From NCBI GenBank assembly GCA_035268685.1, contig DATFKK010000033.1, positions 1 to 36,936 on the forward strand: a stretch of DNA of 36,936 nucleotides, read 5' to 3'. A model generated the notes under the pieces. It searched no databases. It saw nothing but the letters and a program-made list of their open reading frames with translations, and was not told the origin of the DNA. The position numbers and the translations under genes are program-made. This document shows, piece after piece, positions 33,359-36,936 of this stretch; the first letter of the stretch is position 1; each line of letters opens with the position of its first letter. The DNA is from Candidatus Krumholzibacteriia bacterium (GTDB taxonomy: Bacteria; Krumholzibacteriota; Krumholzibacteriia; JAJRXK01).

Positions 33359-34821
33359 CGGCTCTCCGTTCGTTCGTTCAGGCGGATGCAGACGTTGCGG
33401 GCCTCGCTGAAGAACTCGAGCGACCAGCGACCGCCCTCGCGGCCCACACCGCTGTCCTTCACGCCGCCGAAGGGCACGCGCAGATCGCGCAGCAACCACG
33501 TGTTCACCCAGACCATGCCGCACTCCAGCCGCGCGCTCACCCGGTGCGCGCGGTCGAGGTCGCGCGTCCACACGCTGGCGCTCAGGCCGTAGCGCACGCC
33601 GTTGGCCAGCGCGAGGGCTTCGTCCTCGGTGTCGAAGGGATGCACGGTCACGACGGGACCGAAGATCTCCTCGGTGGCCGTGCGGCAGGAAGGCTCGAGT
33701 CCGGTGATCACGGCGGGCTCGAGGAAGAATCCGCCGGAGAGTTCCCCGTCGAGCCGGGGTCGTTCGCCCCCGCAGAGGATGGTCCCGCCCTCGTCGCGGG
33801 CGAGCTGCAGGTACGACTCGACCTTCTCGCGGTGCGTCGCACTGATCAGCGCACCGACCTGGGTCTTCGCGTGGTCGGGATCGCCGAGCCGCAGGGCGCG
33901 CACGCGGTCGACGAAGCGCTCGACGAAGGCGTCGTGGATGGAGCGCTCCACCAGCACGCGCGATCCGCACAGGCAGATCTCGCCCTGGTTCGCGAAGCCG
34001 GCCTTCACGGTGCCGGCCACGGCGCGCTCGAGGTCGCTGTCGGCGAACACCAGCGTGGGGTTCTTCCCACCGAGCTCCAGGCTCAGCTTCTTGAAGTCCT
34101 CGGCCGCGGTGCGGGCAACGGTGCGGCCGGTGGCCGTACCGCCGGTGAACGAGATCGCGCCGACGCCGTCGGCGGCGCACAGGGCCTGGCCGACCTCGGC
34201 ACCGACGCCGTGGACCACGTTGAAGACGCCCGGCGGCAGTCCCACGTCGTCGACGATCTCGGCCAGGGCGTTCGCGGTGAGGGGCGTGAGTTCGCTCGGC
34301 TTGGCGATCACCCGGTTGCCCATGGCCAGCGCGGGGGCCGTCTTCCAGCTCAGCAGGTAGAGCGGGAGGTTCCACGGTGTGATCAACGCGACGTTTCCCA
34401 CGGGCTGGCGCAGCGTGTAGTTGATCGCGCCGGGCATGGTCTGGAATCCGTCCTCGTGGTGCCGCACGGCGCCGGCGAAGAAGCGGAAGTTCGCCACCGC
34501 GCGCGGGATGTCCACACTGCGCGCGAGCGACCGCGGCTTTCCGGTGTCGAAGGATTCGAGCGAGGACAGCTCGTCGAGCCGCTCCTCGATCCGGTCGGCG
34601 ATGGCGTCGAGGAGATCGGCGCGCTCGGCCACCGTGGTGTGGGCCCACGGTCCCCGGCCGGCCTCGGTGGCGGCGGTGACCGCCGCGGCCACGTCGTCCG
34701 GGCCGCTGCGCGGGATCGTGGCGACCACGGCGCCGGTGGCCGGAGCGACGTCGTCGATCCGGTCGCCGCCGGACGCGGGCACGAAGGCACCGCCGAGGTA
34801 GTTCTCGACCCGCCGGCTCAC
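33355..34821 (-). CDS. 2-aminomuconic/2-hydroxymuconic semialdehyde dehydrogenase (ALDH family)
   Basis: The 488-residue NAD-dependent aldehyde dehydrogenase has catalytic Cys283 in FANQGEICLCGSR, general base Glu249 in LSLELGGKNP and Asn151 in TPWNLPLY. The NQGEICLC segment and the closing VNTWLLRDLRVPFGGVKDSG match the ALDH8A1/AMSDH/HMSDH branch. Arg101 and Arg445 fall where the two substrate-carboxylate arginines of bacterial AMSDH (R120 and R464 from memory) would lie, with the same offset as Cys and Glu. It would oxidise the ring-cleavage product to 2-aminomuconate. GTG at 34821 has GGGGAGG 7 nt upstream. Its stop overlaps the AmnB-like start by 4 nt; a 115-bp gap with a tiny open frame precedes it. 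Confidence 0.92.
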   Translation of the reverse strand: MSRRVENYLGGAFVPASGGDRIDDVAPATGAVVATIPRSGPDDVAAAVTAATEAGRGPWAHTTVAERADLLDAIADRIEERLDELSSLESFDTGKPRSLARSVDIPRAVANFRFFAGAVRHHEDGFQTMPGAINYTLRQPVGNVALITPWNLPLYLLSWKTAPALAMGNRVIAKPSELTPLTANALAEIVDDVGLPPGVFNVVHGVGAEVGQALCAADGVGAISFTGGTATGRTVARTAAEDFKKLSLELGGKNPTLVFADSDLERAVAGTVKAGFANQGEICLCGSRVLVERSIHDAFVERFVDRVRALRLGDPDHAKTQVGALISATHREKVESYLQLARDEGGTILCGGERPRLDGELSGGFFLEPAVITGLEPSCRTATEEIFGPVVTVHPFDTEDEALALANGVRYGLSASVWTRDLDRAHRVSARLECGMVWVNTWLLRDLRVPFGGVKDSGVGREGGRWSLEFFSEARNVCIRLNERTESR

Positions 34822-34892
34822 GTCCGGACCTCCCCACCGCCGTCGCGCCGGGCTCTTCGTCGCGTCATCTCGTCGAGCTCGATCCGGTGCAT
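34818..34892 (-). CDS. Possible 24-residue leader peptide coupled to the dehydrogenase
   Basis: An ATG at 34892 opens a frame encoding 24 residues (MHRIELDEMTRRRARRDGGG and four more), rich in Arg and with no recognised similarity. Its TGA overlaps the GTG start of the dehydrogenase (GTGA), the same coupling geometry as elsewhere in this operon. AGG immediately precedes the ATG, but spacing is too short for a good ribosome-binding site. It could be a coupling or leader peptide, or chance. Confidence 0.25.
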   Translation of the reverse strand: MHRIELDEMTRRRARRDGGGEVRT

Positions 34893-34936
34893 CCTGCCAC
34901 CATCCGGTCGTGGGTGCGGTCTGGAGCCCCGGTCGA

Positions 34937-36115
34937 TCAGGCCGGGTCCTCGGAGATCGGGCCGTCGGTCGCGTACCGACTCCACTCGTACGACCAGTGG
35001 TCGCGGTCGGGATCCCAGTCGTCCCACGTGGGGATCGCCTCCAGGGCCTCGAGCCGGTCGGGCGGCACGACGCCCGGCACGAGGAACGCCTTCTGCTTGT
35101 ACAGCTTGTAGGGGTTGCGCAGTTCGAACCCGAGCGTGCCCAGGATACCCCGGGCGATGTACCAGGTGGCCCGCGGATTCCATCCGTGCGCGATCTTCAC
35201 CACCACGCCGAGACCCTGCGGATGGTCGGGATGGTCGATCGCCATGCCGAGCAATCCGTCGGCGCCCTCCTTGGCGATCACCTTGCCGTCGCAGGCTTTG
35301 AGGATGGTGGAGTCGAGGCGGTTGAAGCCGCCCACGAGGTCGGGATGGCGCACCATGGCCTCGAAGATCCAGTCCTCGTCGCGCCGCAGGGCGAGACCGG
35401 CGTAGATCTTGGCCAGTTCGCCGACCGTCATCGCGATGGTCGGGAAGCCGTCGCCGTCGCGGGCCATGCGCCGGGGCTGCCACTGTGCCCCGAGGTCACG
35501 GCGGATCAACTCGAGGTACTCGGCGAACCACTCGTGGTGCGGAAGCGTGTACCCCGCGCGGTTGAAGCCCCGCAGACGGCAGCCCTTCAGGATCGCCGCG
35601 TGCTGTCCGCTCGAGTTGTTGTACCAGCGGCGCGGGCGCCGGACCTGCCGACCGAACTGCACGAGCGGGACGTCGAGGGGTGTCTGCATCAGGCCCCACT
35701 CCGGCTCCGGCAGCAGCGACTGCGCGGCGCGCACGTGCTCGGCGCTACCGTTGTGGCTGGCCACGGCGATGGCCTTCTGTTCCCACGTGGTCTCGGGCTC
35801 GAGGATCTCGGCGAAGACCTTCAGCATGACGGGCTTCATCATGCTGCGCCCGTAGCACAACACGTTGCCGCCGAAGGAGTGGAAGATCTCCTCGTCGCTG
35901 GCCCAGGCGACCGCCCCGTGGATCGTCGTCTCGCTCACGCCATGGCGCCGGTAGTCGATCAGCGGTTCCCACTCGACGTCGCGGCCGGTGGCGATGCCCT
36001 CTTCCCGTTCGCCCAGCGGACTGCGGGGATAGAAGTGACTGCCGTCGCGCCGTTCGGGCGTCTCGTGCGGCCACGGTCGGTGCAGGAGCTCGTCGACCTT
36101 TTCGTCTCCGCTCAT
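34937..36115 (-). CDS. Asparaginase_II-family hydrolase with altered metal/thiol site
   Basis: The 392-residue protein matches the Rhizobium-type L-asparaginase II fold across its length: SMMK (Ser91-xx-Lys94), ASHNGSAEHV (Ser120), YNNSSGQHAAIL, DGDGFPTIAMTVGELAKIYAGLA, and KEGADGLLGMAI followed by GLGVVVKIAHGWNPRA. The two serine/lysine nucleophile positions are kept. Where R. etli ReAV has Cys135, Lys138 and Cys189 (metal and substrate site, numbering from memory) this protein has Ser168, Gln171 and Asp222. That suggests an amide-type hydrolase for a different substrate rather than a housekeeping asparaginase. An N-terminal extension of about 45 residues (HRPWPHETPERRDG) precedes the domain. 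ATG at 36115 overlaps the upstream monooxygenase stop (ATGA). Confidence 0.8.
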   Translation of the reverse strand: MSGDEKVDELLHRPWPHETPERRDGSHFYPRSPLGEREEGIATGRDVEWEPLIDYRRHGVSETTIHGAVAWASDEEIFHSFGGNVLCYGRSMMKPVMLKVFAEILEPETTWEQKAIAVASHNGSAEHVRAAQSLLPEPEWGLMQTPLDVPLVQFGRQVRRPRRWYNNSSGQHAAILKGCRLRGFNRAGYTLPHHEWFAEYLELIRRDLGAQWQPRRMARDGDGFPTIAMTVGELAKIYAGLALRRDEDWIFEAMVRHPDLVGGFNRLDSTILKACDGKVIAKEGADGLLGMAIDHPDHPQGLGVVVKIAHGWNPRATWYIARGILGTLGFELRNPYKLYKQKAFLVPGVVPPDRLEALEAIPTWDDWDPDRDHWSYEWSRYATDGPISEDPA

Positions 36116-36936
36116 CGCGACACCGCCTCGTCCACGAGCGGCGCGACTTCGCGCATGAACACCTCCATGTTCCGGATCACCCGCGGGCTGTCGTGGTCGA
36201 AGAAGTCGAACCACAGCATGAGACGGTCGTCGGGATGGAAGCGCTCGACCATCTGCTCGGCCACGTCCCGCGGATTGCCGACCAGCGCGTTGTCGGCGGC
36301 CTTCTCGACCTTCTTCGGATCGAGCGTACCCTCGAGCGCGGTCCAGTAGGCGCCCATGGCGGCATGGGCCTCCTCGTGCGCGGCGGCCCGCTGCTGGTCG
36401 GCAGACAAACCGGGCTCCCCGTTGACGAAGACGAACACCGTGCGCGGCATGTACGAGCGCTTCCAGGGACCACCGTGGGGATGGAAGGCCTCGCTCATGC
36501 GCTCGTGCGTGGCCTCGATCACGTCGGGGCGGGTGATCGAGAGGTTGAAGACGTGCACGGGCAGGATCTCGTTCACTCGGGCCTGCAGACGCGGATCGTG
36601 CGAGCCGATCACCAGCTGCAGCAGTTCGCGCCGCCAGTCCTGCGGCACGATCTTCGTGGCCTCGAACTTCCAGCGGTGCGGCAGTTCGATCGACTTGACG
36701 TTCGGGGACGATCCCGCGGCCCGGAGCACCTCGTCCCACTCCTCGTTGCTCTTCACGTCGTCGCGGGTGACCGTCGCCTTCGGCAGCTCCTCGCTCTCGA
36801 CGACGTCGCCGCGGAGCAGATGACAGAAGACGAGCGCCGCCTCCTCGAAGATCTTGCCCTTCACCAGCGGCCAGAAGGCTTCCTCGAAGAAGTTCTGCGG
36901 GCGGATCCCCGTCGGCGTGTTGTTGAAGTCGAAGCG
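36112..36936 (-). CDS. Luciferase-like flavin monooxygenase, N-terminus beyond the window
   Basis: The frame is open to the right edge, so the N-terminal part is missing; 274 residues are visible. The visible part fits the C-terminal portion of the bacterial luciferase-like (LLM/SsuD) TIM-barrel family: FFEEAFWPLVKGKIFEEAALV leads in, and the end LVGNPRDVAEQMVERFHPDDRLMLWFDFF then VIRNMEVFMREVAPLV is the standard family C-terminus. These enzymes use reduced flavin supplied by a reductase to hydroxylate or cleave diverse substrates. The stop overlaps the asparaginase_II-like start by 4 nt, so it belongs to the same operon, and the promoter lies beyond the window. Substrate unknown. Confidence 0.8.
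   Translation of the reverse strand, partial: RFDFNNTPTGIRPQNFFEEAFWPLVKGKIFEEAALVFCHLLRGDVVESEELPKATVTRDDVKSNEEWDEVLRAAGSSPNVKSIELPHRWKFEATKIVPQDWRRELLQLVIGSHDPRLQARVNEILPVHVFNLSITRPDVIEATHERMSEAFHPHGGPWKRSYMPRTVFVFVNGEPGLSADQQRAAAHEEAHAAMGAYWTALEGTLDPKKVEKAADNALVGNPRDVAEQMVERFHPDDRLMLWFDFFDHDSPRVIRNMEVFMREVAPLVDEAVSR

Overview
The window is GC-rich bacterial chromosomal DNA (about two thirds G+C by eye), densely coded, with frequent GTG and TTG starts and many 1-4 nt gene overlaps. A lipoprotein adaptor, RND pumps and several exported beta-propellers point to a diderm. The propellers carry a GxxGEGPGE motif that I associate with Gemmatimonadota/FCB-type and related uncultured phyla; this placement is an inference and weakly held. 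I see no tRNA, rRNA, CRISPR array, insertion sequence or prophage gene.

Layout, left to right. (1) 1-1777, plus strand: the tail of an unrecognised protein, an exported DUF547 protein and a DUF456 membrane protein. (2) 1808-4927: small stress and surface genes, namely a hemerythrin-like protein, an exported sialidase-like propeller, a Dps mini-ferritin and an alpha/beta hydrolase. (3) 5016-7600, minus strand: a PhoB/PhoR-type two-component system. (4) 7760-18466, minus strand: two tandem exported propellers, then an RND efflux operon of one lipoprotein adaptor and two different RND pumps with no outer-membrane channel. (5) 18581-22005, minus strand: an ABC-F ATPase followed by the ribosome-linked GTPase HflX. 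(6) 22204-25222: a coiled-coil/DUF4332-like protein, a TolB-like propeller and a lone AAA ATPase with a winged-helix end. (7) 25223-25773: the only long gene-free stretch, with a 16-bp perfect palindrome, a 12-bp-stem inverted repeat and an 18-bp triplicate. (8) 25774-29536: a divergent ribulose-phosphate-epimerase homologue with a metallophosphoesterase, and divergently a glycerophosphodiesterase/glycerol-3-phosphate dehydrogenase pair. (9) 29522-30931: a MelB-type (GPH) sugar symporter, tail-to-tail with glpD. (10) 31038 to the right edge, minus strand: a tightly packed catabolic operon.

The last operon is the most interesting part. Read 5' to 3' it encodes a luciferase-like flavin monooxygenase (cut by the window edge), an asparaginase_II-family hydrolase with an altered metal/thiol site, a 2-aminomuconic-semialdehyde-type dehydrogenase, the catalytic subunit of a 2-aminophenol 1,6-dioxygenase (AmnB-like), and a single protein fusing the non-catalytic dioxygenase subunit (AmnA-like) to a RidA-type 2-aminomuconate deaminase (AmnD-like). 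The last three genes can take an ortho-aminophenol-type ring through ring cleavage, semialdehyde oxidation and deamination. The first two are not part of the classical amn cluster as I know it and may prepare an unknown, possibly amide-containing, substrate.
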